A model generated the notes under the pieces. That model did not search any database. It saw only the letters and a program-made list of their open reading frames with translations, and was not told the DNA's origin. Source: a virus. From it: a stretch of DNA of 64,000 nucleotides. Positions 1-9,400 of this stretch are shown here, piece by piece. The number at the start of each line of letters is the position of its first letter. Position 1 is the first letter of the stretch. The translations under genes and the position numbers were made by a program. The stretch is taken from positions 1 to 64,000 of IMG/VR virus record IMGVR_UViG_3300032213_002833; one strand, written 5' to 3'.

Positions 1-1318
1 AAATAGCTGTTGGAGCTGTTATACTAGCAGTATCAATTCCTCTAGAGCATAAAACATTATCATATCCAGAAGTAGTTGTGCTAGCTTGTATAGTGATTTG
101 TCTAGAGCTTGCGTTAGTATTTCTAATATATATTTTTATTGATTTCCCATCTGTTAGGTTAGAGATAGTTAGAGTTCTACCAGCTGTGAAGCTAGCTATC
201 CAACTAGATATTGCACAATTAGGTGTAATATTAAGATTAGTTGTTCCAGTAGTAAAATTACAAGTTGTTAAAATAACACTTCCACTTGTAATAAGCGCTA
301 AAGATGAAGTTGTTGAATTTAAAGAATATGAAGAACTTATAGCATACGATGCTGTTAAATTATTTATAACACCAGTTTCACCAGTTATAGAACCAGTCAT
401 GTTAAGTGATCCAGTAATAGAAAGAGATCCAGTATGAGAATCATTTCCATTTTTAAGAATATAACGAGCATCTGCTGCTGGTACGTCTAAAGGGGATATT
501 ACTAACCATTGTCCCTCTCCGGTAATTGAACTAGTAGTATAAATAAAAGCATCACCATTGTTGTTGGGGTCAACATCTCCAGAAATAACCCATAACGTTC
601 CTGGGGTAAGTGAACCTGTATTAGCTCCGGAAGAAGATATAACTAATGATGATGAATTCCCTGTTATTGTAGATGATAATGCTACTGAAACGTTTCCTCC
701 AGGGGAAGGTAAAACTCCATTTACTGAGGTTACAATACCTGAGGTAGGGATATTTGAGTTTAAAGCATATGAAGCAGTTATAGCATAAGATGCCGTTCCA
801 AATAAACTTCCTGTTATGTCTGGAGCTAGTAAACTACCAGTTACTGTTAATGAGTTTACTCTAAATGTAGATTCCCATTGGTTCAATGAGGGGTTAACTT
901 GGGTTACTTTAAAAGGATTTATATTGTAATTTGGGTCCCAAAATCTAATACCATCTTGTTCAACTTGAAGAATAGAACCTGAAGTAGTTGAAGAGTTGAT
1001 GGATTTTATTCCAATACTACCAGGTTCAATAGAAAAAGTTGAAGTTAAAGATGGATCATAAGATGCTAATGTAATAGGTGTTCCTGTTAAATTTCCATCA
1101 TCTAAACTAATAAATGAACTTGAAGGGGCTACATTTATATCATATTGACTTAATAGTGTTGAGCCAAGAGCATTTATAGAACCAGTCATATTAAATGAAC
1201 CTGAAAGAGATATATCGTATTCTTCTATTCCGGTAAAGGCATCTATTGATTGGGTAACATGCCAAGGGCGGATTATTCCAAGAGAAGTTATTCCTGTTTT
1301 TGAGAATTGGTTAGCCAT
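1..1318 (-). CDS. Tail fibre/structural protein, C-terminus beyond the window
   Basis: The frame opens with an ATG at 1318 (product begins MANQFSKTGITSLGIIRPWH) and stays open to the left edge, so at least 439 residues are seen and the C-terminus is missing. It is rich in Ser, Thr, Gly and Asn, and has ITGSL and TASYA-type repeats (for example TASYAITASYALNS) that are common in beta-rich phage tail fibres and spikes. It is the last of the tail genes and follows the 696-residue spike. A TATAAATATT element lies just upstream of its start. Tail fibre is inferred from composition and position; no fold or catalytic site was recognised. Confidence 0.7.
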   Translation of the reverse strand, partial: MANQFSKTGITSLGIIRPWHVTQSIDAFTGIEEYDISLSGSFNMTGSINALGSTLLSQYDINVAPSSSFISLDDGNLTGTPITLASYDPSLTSTFSIEPGSIGIKSINSSTTSGSILQVEQDGIRFWDPNYNINPFKVTQVNPSLNQWESTFRVNSLTVTGSLLAPDITGSLFGTASYAITASYALNSNIPTSGIVTSVNGVLPSPGGNVSVALSSTITGNSSSLVISSSGANTGSLTPGTLWVISGDVDPNNNGDAFIYTTSSITGEGQWLVISPLDVPAADARYILKNGNDSHTGSLSITGSLNMTGSITGETGVINNLTASYAISSSYSLNSTTSSLALITSGSVILTTCNFTTGTTNLNITPNCAISSWIASFTAGRTLTISNLTDGKSIKIYIRNTNASSRQITIQASTTTSGYDNVLCSRGIDTASITAPTAI

Positions 1319-1329
1319 TTAAATTTTAT

Positions 1330-1339
1330 TATAAATATT
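1330..1339 (-). promoter_or_regulatory. AATATTTATA late-gene element
   Basis: TATAAATATT on the plus strand, read AATATTTATA on the coding strand, 11 nt before the start at 1318. The same element precedes several other late genes. It contains the T4 late-promoter core TATAAATA but in reverse orientation, so promoter function is uncertain. Confidence 0.4.
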
Positions 1340-1345
1340 AAATTA

Positions 1346-3436
1346 TTATTTTGATGCCCATCCTGTATTTCCTGTTCCTGATTCTTTTACATAAAGTGTA
1401 GAACCTACTCCACCCGTTAAATTAATATAAATAGTTCCTACGTCAGCAGCAAGTACTCCTTCAGGGGCTCCAGAACCTTTTAATTTTAATGGTGCATATA
1501 TGTTACCTTCTGTTATCCAATAATCTGGTTGTTTTCCTGAGGGATTGATAGAGGTTGGGTTTGTAATATTTAAATTATTTCCTGAGTCAAAGAAATTTGT
1601 AAAAGAACTGGTTGGGTTTATATAAGCTCCTCTAATTTTGTTTCCATCTCCTATTAATGTATTTCCTATAAATGTAAAGTTAGTTATATCAGCATTATTA
1701 TTTGCTTGTAAAAAATATCCATCTATTTGAGAACCACTAAAATAACAATTTTGAATATTTAAATTTTCAATTGGAGATGCTAAAGTTATAGGAATCGAAT
1801 AAGCATCATATATTTTGCAATTGTTTAGATTTAATTGTTTTAAATTTAATCCATTGTCTGTTATAACTAACCTAGGAGCATTGGTTTCACAATTTGTTAG
1901 TGTTACAGGTGTATCATCATATAAACGTAAAGCAGAATAAAATGCACTAGAACCAGTGGAAGGAGATGAATATATAGTTTTTAAATTTTCAATTCTAAAT
2001 TCATTTGAACCTCCGGTTAAGTTATTATTACTTAAATTAATTCCACAACGAGTATTATATGATTTTATATTTTTTATATTAACAAAAGAAGAAGTAATAG
2101 CAGAAATATTAAGACATATACTAGTATCATCAAAAGATGGATTATACATGTCAATATCTTCAATAGTTAAACGTTGAACTTCTGTACCTACAGATGAAAA
2201 ACCAATAGAACAATCATCTAGATTTAATCCCTTAATATATATTTCTTGCAGTCCATTATAATTTCCTGTTGATGCTCCAATATAACAATCTTTAACATTA
2301 CAATTTATTATATGTGTTGTTCTGCCTTCTATACTAAAACCATTAGGAAAATTAATAGGTGGTGGGGTACCATACCTATTAAATCCTCCAATTGCTGTAC
2401 AATTATAGAAATACACTGAACCACAAGTAGCATGTGAATCAAATATTGAAGATGTTGTATGGGCTTTACCTATAAAATTTGTTATTTTATTTCCCCATCC
2501 TACACCCCTATCTGAATCTGTTCCAAATGTTATAGAGTGTCTATTACTTTCACTAGTACCACTAAAAGTTCCATACATTGTTGAATTACCTATAGCTATA
2601 CCATACCCAGTAACATCTTTATTAGCACCATAGTTATTAACATGAACTGTTGGTGAATAACAATCTATTACACTTAAAGAACGTTCAATAGCCCCTATAA
2701 TTTTAACATCAATAGTTGGAGTATCTAAATATTTTAATAAAATTCCTTTTGAATCAATTTGACCTCCTTGTTCTATATTTAATGTTCCTACAGTTTCAAA
2801 TTTTCCTGAGGTAATTTTTGATACACTAGCATCATCTGAGAGTAGGTAAGTATCTTCCCACCAACCGTAAATATAAATTTCTCCATTAGAACCAGTAGCA
2901 TATACTCTTTGGATTTCTCCTTGGGTTCCACCTTCTCCTGATCCTGTATTAAAAGCTAATGCTGAGGTAACTTTAATTAAGTCTCCTTGTTTTATATTTA
3001 ATTGAGATAAAGTTATTGGGTTTATTGAAGCTGTGGAATAACCTCTTAAAATATCAGAGGTAGCATTGTATCTTGAAGATCTACTTCCGGTTGCAAATAA
3101 AACAAAATCAGTAGTATCAGATATTAATTTAGAGGTTGGTTCACTAAATACTATAGTATTAGTAGCATTAATAGGTTGGTTAACATTATAGATACCATTT
3201 AAACATATAGGAACATTTGTAACTCTAGATGCACTGAAAGAATTTTGAAGAGCATTTGTATCATCAACTATTCCATTTCCTATAGCACCATAATTTTCAG
3301 GGTAAATAAAACCACTTGATGTTAAATTTATAGGTAAATTAGTTAAACCAGAACCATCTCCAATAAAAGAACCTGTAAAAGATCCTGTTATTTCATAAAA
3401 TTGCCCTGCTAACTGCTTAGGTTGGATTAATGCCAT
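1346..3436 (-). CDS. Tail spike with pectate-lyase-3-like beta-helix
   Basis: A 696-residue virion protein, probably a receptor-binding spike or depolymerase. Residues around 45-65 (ENYGAIGNGIVDDTNALQNS) match the signature that opens the pectate lyase 3 / right-handed beta-helix domain of phage spikes. A long stretch of short Asn-, Ile- and Ser-rich strands follows, as in a parallel beta-helix. The N-terminus (ITGSFTGSFIGDGSGLTNLP) resembles tail-fibre attachment repeats. The ATG overlaps by 1 nt the stop of the upstream 47-residue gene, which suggests translational coupling. Enzyme activity cannot be assigned from the sequence. Confidence 0.75.
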   Translation of the reverse strand: MALIQPKQLAGQFYEITGSFTGSFIGDGSGLTNLPINLTSSGFIYPENYGAIGNGIVDDTNALQNSFSASRVTNVPICLNGIYNVNQPINATNTIVFSEPTSKLISDTTDFVLFATGSRSSRYNATSDILRGYSTASINPITLSQLNIKQGDLIKVTSALAFNTGSGEGGTQGEIQRVYATGSNGEIYIYGWWEDTYLLSDDASVSKITSGKFETVGTLNIEQGGQIDSKGILLKYLDTPTIDVKIIGAIERSLSVIDCYSPTVHVNNYGANKDVTGYGIAIGNSTMYGTFSGTSESNRHSITFGTDSDRGVGWGNKITNFIGKAHTTSSIFDSHATCGSVYFYNCTAIGGFNRYGTPPPINFPNGFSIEGRTTHIINCNVKDCYIGASTGNYNGLQEIYIKGLNLDDCSIGFSSVGTEVQRLTIEDIDMYNPSFDDTSICLNISAITSSFVNIKNIKSYNTRCGINLSNNNLTGGSNEFRIENLKTIYSSPSTGSSAFYSALRLYDDTPVTLTNCETNAPRLVITDNGLNLKQLNLNNCKIYDAYSIPITLASPIENLNIQNCYFSGSQIDGYFLQANNNADITNFTFIGNTLIGDGNKIRGAYINPTSSFTNFFDSGNNLNITNPTSINPSGKQPDYWITEGNIYAPLKLKGSGAPEGVLAADVGTIYINLTGGVGSTLYVKESGTGNTGWASK

Positions 3437-3579
3437 TATCTACCTTGTGCTACGTATGGTTTAATGTAATTTTTACTAGTTTTTGTTTTGCTAGTTTTTG
3501 ATTTTGCATGAACCCCAGGACGTTTTTTTCTAGGTTTTTTTATAAATGAAATTGCGGATTGTAACTTTGCTTTTGCCAT
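3436..3579 (-). CDS. Small basic protein (47 aa)
   Basis: An ATG at 3579 opens a 47-residue frame ending at 3436. The product (MAKAKLQSAISFIKKPRKKR at its N-terminus, then PGVHAKSKTSKTKTSKNYIK) is about one third Lys/Arg and has a Lys-Ser-Thr run, suggesting nucleic-acid binding or an unfolded basic tail. The reading is supported by its tight position: AATATTTATA lies 5 nt upstream and its stop codon overlaps the start of the spike gene by 1 nt. I recall similar short basic proteins in other marine T4-like phages, but no function is known to me. Confidence 0.65.
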   Translation of the reverse strand: MAKAKLQSAISFIKKPRKKRPGVHAKSKTSKTKTSKNYIKPYVAQGR

Positions 3580-3584
3580 TTTAT

Positions 3585-3594
3585 TATAAATATT
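3585..3594 (-). promoter_or_regulatory. AATATTTATA late-gene element
   Basis: Plus-strand TATAAATATT, 5 nt upstream of the start at 3579, in the same arrangement as at 1330, 16604 and 47301. It overlaps the last codon of the gene upstream. Confidence 0.4.
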
Positions 3595-4693
3595 ATAAAT
3601 CTAAATTAATTAATATGGTTGTATCTGTTACTGATGAAATAGGTAATGGTTGGGATAATTTAGCTACAGCTATTAAATCATTATCATTATTATATAAACC
3701 TACTGTAGTTACGTAAGGAGTAAAAAACGAACCCGTTACAAAATTATACATGGTTCCATTACCATTTGAAGTACATCCATTACTTCCTGAAATTAAAGTG
3801 CTTCCTGAAATTAAGGATGGGTTTTGAGAGAAATTAAATTCATTTTGTCTTATAGTACATTTATATTGAAGTTCATGTATTGTAGTGGTACTTTCAAAAG
3901 AACAAGTAATTAAATTTGAATCAAAGAAAGTAGTAAATAAACCTCCATAATATGATACTGGGTAAGTAGATGAAGTTCCATATGAAGAAGAGCCATATCC
4001 ATCTATAATTCCAAGTAATTCAGAATTAATAACAGCTATTCCATGCTCATATATTATGTTTCCTACATGAAAATCATTAACATTATATAATGAACTACTA
4101 AAAGTTAAATTTCCGTTATAATCATCCGTAATAGTACCCCATACGTTTGATAAAGAAAAACTACCTAATTTTATGTTTTCACCATATACTTTTGAAGGTA
4201 TAGAAATTACTCCTATTTTTGATCCAGATCCTGTAGGGAATGTCCTTTTTGGAGGAAGAGTAGTAGTTAAATAATTGTAATTATTAGTAGTAGATGCAGG
4301 ACCTGTTAAGGCATTTAAATTAATTGCAGTAGAAATATCAGGTACAAAATCAGTACTATCAAATGAAGCAGTTGCCGCTATTGAACCTGAAGGGTTGTCT
4401 AGAAAATTTGAATAATATAAATGTTTGATTGATTTATATATTAAATATTCATTTTGAGTATAAGGAATATACCCAGTATTTTGGGAAGGTTGCCAAGGGT
4501 TTGTTGTTACATTTGTTCCAATATATATAGAAATCCCTGGGGTGTTTAGTGAATTAGGCGATCCTCCATAAAGTGCTGTAGTTCCATAATTAACATACCC
4601 ATAACCATCTATTCCTTGAAAAATAAAAGATTTATTTATCTCAAAGGGAGATAAGACTACATCTGAAGTAAGGAAGGGTTTGAATACACTCAT
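3593..4693 (-). CDS. Tail-associated structural protein, paralog A
   Basis: A 366-residue Ser/Gly/Tyr/Asn-rich protein with no signal peptide. Its last ~80 residues (EFNFSQNPSLISGST, then YVTTVGLYNNDNDLIAVAKL) align closely with the end of the next gene upstream (EFNYSENPSFISGST, then YITTIGMYNDTTDLLAVAKI). The two are therefore diverged tandem copies sharing a C-terminal module, while their N-terminal two thirds differ. Position between the baseplate genes and the spike suggests a tail-fibre or baseplate attachment protein. The exact role is unknown. Confidence 0.65.
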   Translation of the reverse strand: MSVFKPFLTSDVVLSPFEINKSFIFQGIDGYGYVNYGTTALYGGSPNSLNTPGISIYIGTNVTTNPWQPSQNTGYIPYTQNEYLIYKSIKHLYYSNFLDNPSGSIAATASFDSTDFVPDISTAINLNALTGPASTTNNYNYLTTTLPPKRTFPTGSGSKIGVISIPSKVYGENIKLGSFSLSNVWGTITDDYNGNLTFSSSLYNVNDFHVGNIIYEHGIAVINSELLGIIDGYGSSSYGTSSTYPVSYYGGLFTTFFDSNLITCSFESTTTIHELQYKCTIRQNEFNFSQNPSLISGSTLISGSNGCTSNGNGTMYNFVTGSFFTPYVTTVGLYNNDNDLIAVAKLSQPLPISSVTDTTILINLDL

Positions 4694-4697
4694 TCAT

Positions 4698-5759
4698 TTA
4701 AAAATCTAATTTTACTCTAACAAGAATTTCTTTGGTAAAATCTTTTATTAAAGGTCTAGATATTTTTGCTACTGCTAATAAATCTGTAGTATCATTATAC
4801 ATCCCTATAGTAGTAATATATACTTGAGGGTGGTTAATGAAATTTTCAAATATTACTTCACCTGTTGAGCCTGATATGAAACTAGGGTTTTCTGAGTAGT
4901 TAAATTCACTATTTCTAGCTCTAACAAATATATAATCTGAGGTTATTGATTCTTGGGAATTTAATGAAAAATATCCTCCATTAGAAATAGCATCAAATAA
5001 TAATTCATTATTTAATCCATCTGAATCATAACTTCTACTTGGGATTAATCCAATAGCATAATCTAAAGCATACGGGTTTAACATAATTAAACCTAAATCT
5101 GGGAATACCATTCCGTAAGATCCTGAAGCCGGGGTGTAACTATTAGTTGAAACTCCAGTTCCATTTGAACCGGAAACTAATTGAAATACTCTAGTTGATC
5201 CTATAAATGTATTAGTAGTTAAATCATTTGAATTATCTGTTAAAGTAACAGTATTACCATAAGCTCCTCCTGATCCTGAAAGTACTAAATTAAGTGAGCC
5301 TGGAAAAAGTGATTCTTTATACAGGGCACGTTCAATAGTTAATACCCAAAAATGATCTCCTAAAATAAGAGTAGGATTAAGGGTTACATCTCCACACGGG
5401 CTATATGCAACATTAGCAGATGCTCCAAATAAAAAGTTTTGGGTTTCATCTTCTAAAATTAACGATCTATATTGCCCGTATAATGTTCTTGTTGGAGAAT
5501 ATCCAGGTACTATATTATTGTATAACTCACTTCCACTACCTAAAGAATCACAATATGCTATATCAAATTGGATTCTTGAATCAAAAGAAATAGATTCAGT
5601 TTGATATACAGCTAGATAATAATTTCCCGTAGAAGATGCTAATTGGGTAGAAGAGCTATAGAAAGATGTTAAGGTTGGATTTCCTGTTGACCATAAAGTA
5701 GAAGTTATTGAATCTGTGCTTACTACAAAATCTTCAGAATCTAATCTTTTATATGACAT
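4698..5759 (-). CDS. Tail-associated structural protein, paralog B
   Basis: A 353-residue structural protein whose C-terminal ~80 residues are clearly related to those of the downstream paralog A, from EFNYSENPSF to LVRVKLDF at the end. The rest is beta-rich and low in charge, typical of phage tail proteins. It lies 4 nt from paralog A. The start at 5759 is directly preceded by TATAAATA in the T4 late-promoter orientation, which makes a very short leader likely. Function is inferred from position only. Confidence 0.65.
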   Translation of the reverse strand: MSYKRLDSEDFVVSTDSITSTLWSTGNPTLTSFYSSSTQLASSTGNYYLAVYQTESISFDSRIQFDIAYCDSLGSGSELYNNIVPGYSPTRTLYGQYRSLILEDETQNFLFGASANVAYSPCGDVTLNPTLILGDHFWVLTIERALYKESLFPGSLNLVLSGSGGAYGNTVTLTDNSNDLTTNTFIGSTRVFQLVSGSNGTGVSTNSYTPASGSYGMVFPDLGLIMLNPYALDYAIGLIPSRSYDSDGLNNELLFDAISNGGYFSLNSQESITSDYIFVRARNSEFNYSENPSFISGSTGEVIFENFINHPQVYITTIGMYNDTTDLLAVAKISRPLIKDFTKEILVRVKLDF

Positions 5760-5767
5760 TATTTATA
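5760..5767 (-). promoter_or_regulatory. TATAAATA, T4-type late promoter candidate
   Basis: TATAAATA on the coding strand ends directly at the ATG at 5759. This is an exact match to the T4 late -10 element recognised by gp55, in the correct orientation. The placement would start transcription inside the first codons unless initiation is displaced, so function is uncertain. Confidence 0.4.
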
Positions 5768-5771
5768 TTTT

Positions 5772-6437
5772 TTACTGTGTTACGTAATTAATAGTAATAG
5801 GGATTACTAATCTAGCTCCACTATCTAAACCTATAAATGTTAAAGTACCATTTATTGAAGGGTTTGAACCAAACAAAGTATTCACTGTTGTTCCTCTAAG
5901 TGTAAATTGAGTTCCTATTATAGTTTTAGAAACATTTGTTCCTAAAGTTGTTGTTGAGTTTATATTTGCCGTTGTAGCAGCTGTGGTGTTTATACCAGTT
6001 GCAGTAAATGTATTTAACAACCTAACATCAGAAACTGTACATGTGTATCCACTAGTTTCAAATGTTTGAGCATTTCCTAAATAATTTAATGTTTGTGGAG
6101 TGATTGTGATTGATGATCCTTGTTGTAAAGTAATAGCACCATATCCTAAATCAAGTACAGGTAATTTAGCTGTTCCACGAGGTAAAGTAGCTAATTTATA
6201 TTTCATAATTTGAGTTTCAATAGGAAATGCCTCTAGTAAAGGCATATTCTCAATTGCTTCTCCATAAAATGAAGATCCTGAAGGGTGGTTTGGGTTGTAT
6301 AAGGTATAGTCTATTTCATCATCTGATAGGGCAAATTGTGTTATTCTAAAAGAACCATCATTTCTAGCTAAAAGTTCTCTACCTTTTTTTGTTAAAATAG
6401 CGTCAACCGTGACAACTTGATTATTTAAATATCCCAT
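5772..6437 (-). CDS. Tail/baseplate structural protein
   Basis: A 221-residue protein. The N-terminus (MGYLNNQVVTVDAILTKKGR, then ELLARNDGSFRITQFALSDD) is a conserved-looking segment that I associate with structural proteins of T4-like phages of marine bacteria. The C-terminal half is Thr/Asn-rich and beta-like. It sits between the giant protein and the two paralogous tail proteins, in the same transcription unit. Precise role unknown. Confidence 0.6.
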   Translation of the reverse strand: MGYLNNQVVTVDAILTKKGRELLARNDGSFRITQFALSDDEIDYTLYNPNHPSGSSFYGEAIENMPLLEAFPIETQIMKYKLATLPRGTAKLPVLDLGYGAITLQQGSSITITPQTLNYLGNAQTFETSGYTCTVSDVRLLNTFTATGINTTAATTANINSTTTLGTNVSKTIIGTQFTLRGTTVNTLFGSNPSINGTLTFIGLDSGARLVIPITINYVTQ

Positions 6438-6476
6438 TTTATTTTATTATGAATGTATTATATGTAATAAATATCA

Positions 6477-9400
6477 CTAAAGCAAGCCTTTTTGTGTAAG
6501 ATCAGCTACAAACACATCAATATTTTTATTTAGTTCAGGAACTATATATTCAGGAGTAATAATATAAGGTCCTACTGAGTTGATAGGTTTAAATCCTTCA
6601 AATACAATTTGTGAAGCATCATCAACATATCTTCTAATTAAAAAGTGATCTAAATTAAATACTGAGGAGCTAGCACTAACAGGAAGATCAGCATTAAAAT
6701 GGACTTCAATTGATCCAGTTTGAGTAATTCTGGCTGATCCACTATCGGCAGGTCCAAATATTTTTCCTACTTGATAAGTAAAATCTTCTCTTCCTTCAAA
6801 TCTAAATTCATCAGCATATTTTATAGACCAAGGTAATGCTATAGAATTAAAACCAGATCCAGAGATATCAATTTGTCTAACATTTGAATCATATAATTCA
6901 ACTAAAGTTTGGTTTGATGATGTTATAACATATGGATAATTTGTGGTATCAACATATCCCCAAATAGAATTAATTCCGGAAGATGTTATTGGTTGAGTGT
7001 ATAATGGGTATTGAGTTACTTTTAAATAAGAATTAGGTGGGTTTATTATAGAAGTAAGGGAAGTGGTTGGAATTCCAGTGTCATAATTATACCATGTCAC
7101 ATATACGTTATAAATATCATTAGCATTAAGTTGAGAGGTATTTACTGTTATTTGTAAATTTATATTTCCTGTTGCTATCTCATATTCAACAGATCCTACT
7201 TCAGTATTAGTAGTAGTATTTTTTATAATGATTTTATAAATAATTCCACTAGATGGGGAATTACCTGTTATAGTATATGTTTGAACATTTAATTGGGTTT
7301 CAAAAGTTAAATTAATACCATCCTGTAGAGCATTTAGGGGAACCTGGTATCCGGAAGAAGCTAGATATGAACCACCATATATTGCTGTATTAAAGTTTAT
7401 TAAATATTCAGTTTCAGGAGAAGGGAGGTTTTGTGATGATTTTCTAAATAATGCTGTATAATTTCCAACAGCTCCTACATCAGAAGGAATAATGTCTTCA
7501 AAACTCATTGTAGTATTCCATTGTGCACCTGGGGTACTTCCTGATTGGGTGTATAAGATAGGTTCAAGTCGGGCTCCTCCTCTAATTACTTTTCTATATT
7601 CTGTTGCTTCTCCACTTCCAGGAATAGTTGAGTTAATTTTAAATCTTTCTCCTGTAATAAATGTTCCTTGATTTGTTTGGAGTGAATTAGGGGATAAATT
7701 TGGAGTAACTATATTTCCTGTTTCATCTATTAAATATTTAATTTGAAAAGAAGAAGCATTCATTTTTTCGGGTGCCCAACTTCCTCCCATTTCACCATAT
7801 GCTACATATGATTTTAAGTTTTCAGCAGTTGGAATTTTACCAAACGTACCTGTATCACCTTTAGTCCATTTATTTATTTTTTGAGATGTTGATTTTGACC
7901 CTTTATAACGTGGAATTATATTGCGTTTTAAAGTGTAATTTGAGTCTTGAACTGCGGCTTTTTGAGCATTATCGTTTATTATTTGAGTAAAATTTGTTGG
8001 GGTTAGTAGATTTGTAACATAATCTACTTTTTGGAAGTTTTGACTTAAACGATTATCTTCAACATTATTTAATAATGCATTTTCATCACTATTGTAAAAA
8101 TTAGGAAATGTAACATAAGGTTCAAAAATAACAACAGGATCACAACTTGAAGTAATTACTGCTCTACTTTGGGTTACTTCAAATATTCCACTTACAATAT
8201 CTACAAATCCACTATAATATGAACCCCTTGTAAGTTTTAAATAGTATTGATCACCTTGAATAGGGTAAACTGAGGAGGAAAGGGAAGAATAAGTTAATGT
8301 ATTTAAATCGTGAAATTTTGAAGATAAAGAAGATTCAACTCCATTTCGTAATTGAGTTAAACTTACTTTTCCAAATATTGGAATACTACCACTAGTGGAA
8401 AGAGAAGCAGTAATTGAAATAGGTGTATTTGGTGTATTTCCAAAAGTTAATATCCCAGAGGATGTATCAAAATATGATAAAGTATCTCCAAATTCTACAT
8501 TCCAACTATCAATTATCATTTGATTTCTTCCTGGGGGGAATTGGTAGGAATTACTTAAAAGAGAAAGAGTATAATAATCTAATACTTGATTTGGAAGAGA
8601 AGATGAATTATAAAATTTAGTTGTTCCGTATAAATAATAAGTGGATTTTTCATTTAATAATTCTAAATCATACTCAGTATATGAACTTGAAATTGAGTTA
8701 TATATTAAAACTTTATTTAAATTTTCTAGGGCAACATTATTTTCACTTCCACTACAATCTACTTTAGCTATTTTTAAATATTTGGTTGCATAAAAAGAAA
8801 TAGTAATTGGAGGAGATGGTGGAAAAAGTGGAATAACTGTTGAAGTTTTTTTATTAAAAAATAAAATTTCTCCACTTTTAGGAGCAGTTTTTGAATTTAA
8901 AAAATTATTTTCAAATATTGAATCTTCAACAGATGAAGTACCATAATAATGTACTTGTTTGTAATTAAAAGATTGAATATTTAATGGGTAAGGTTCATTT
9001 AATACTCCATTAGATACTATTATAGTAGATCCACTATATTCACCGTTGTAAAACTCGTCTTGATCATCATGCAACATTAATACTGTACCTAAAGGAGTAT
9101 CAAATGTTTCGTTCCAACTTTGAGAAGTGTTATTAAGATAGTTAAATGGATTTACTACTCCACCAGCACCACCTTCAAAGTGTTCTACTGTTCCTGGTTC
9201 ATAGTCGTTCCATTGAGGTTTTAAAGTACCTGAAATGTCTAAATCTTCCCATTCCATTTGTGGTTGAGGGTATTTGTTTCTTTCAAGTAAATGTTGTTTT
9301 ATAATAATTCCAGAGGCAAGACTTGTACGTGCAGGTACAAAATCTCTAATCATTTTAAATAATGAATTATCGAAAAATTTAATTAAACGTATAAAATCTG

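Noticed and set aside
78-437. Plus-strand frame of 119 codons
   Set aside because: It lies opposite the tail-fibre gene; low-complexity composition mirrors that gene and nothing supports expression.
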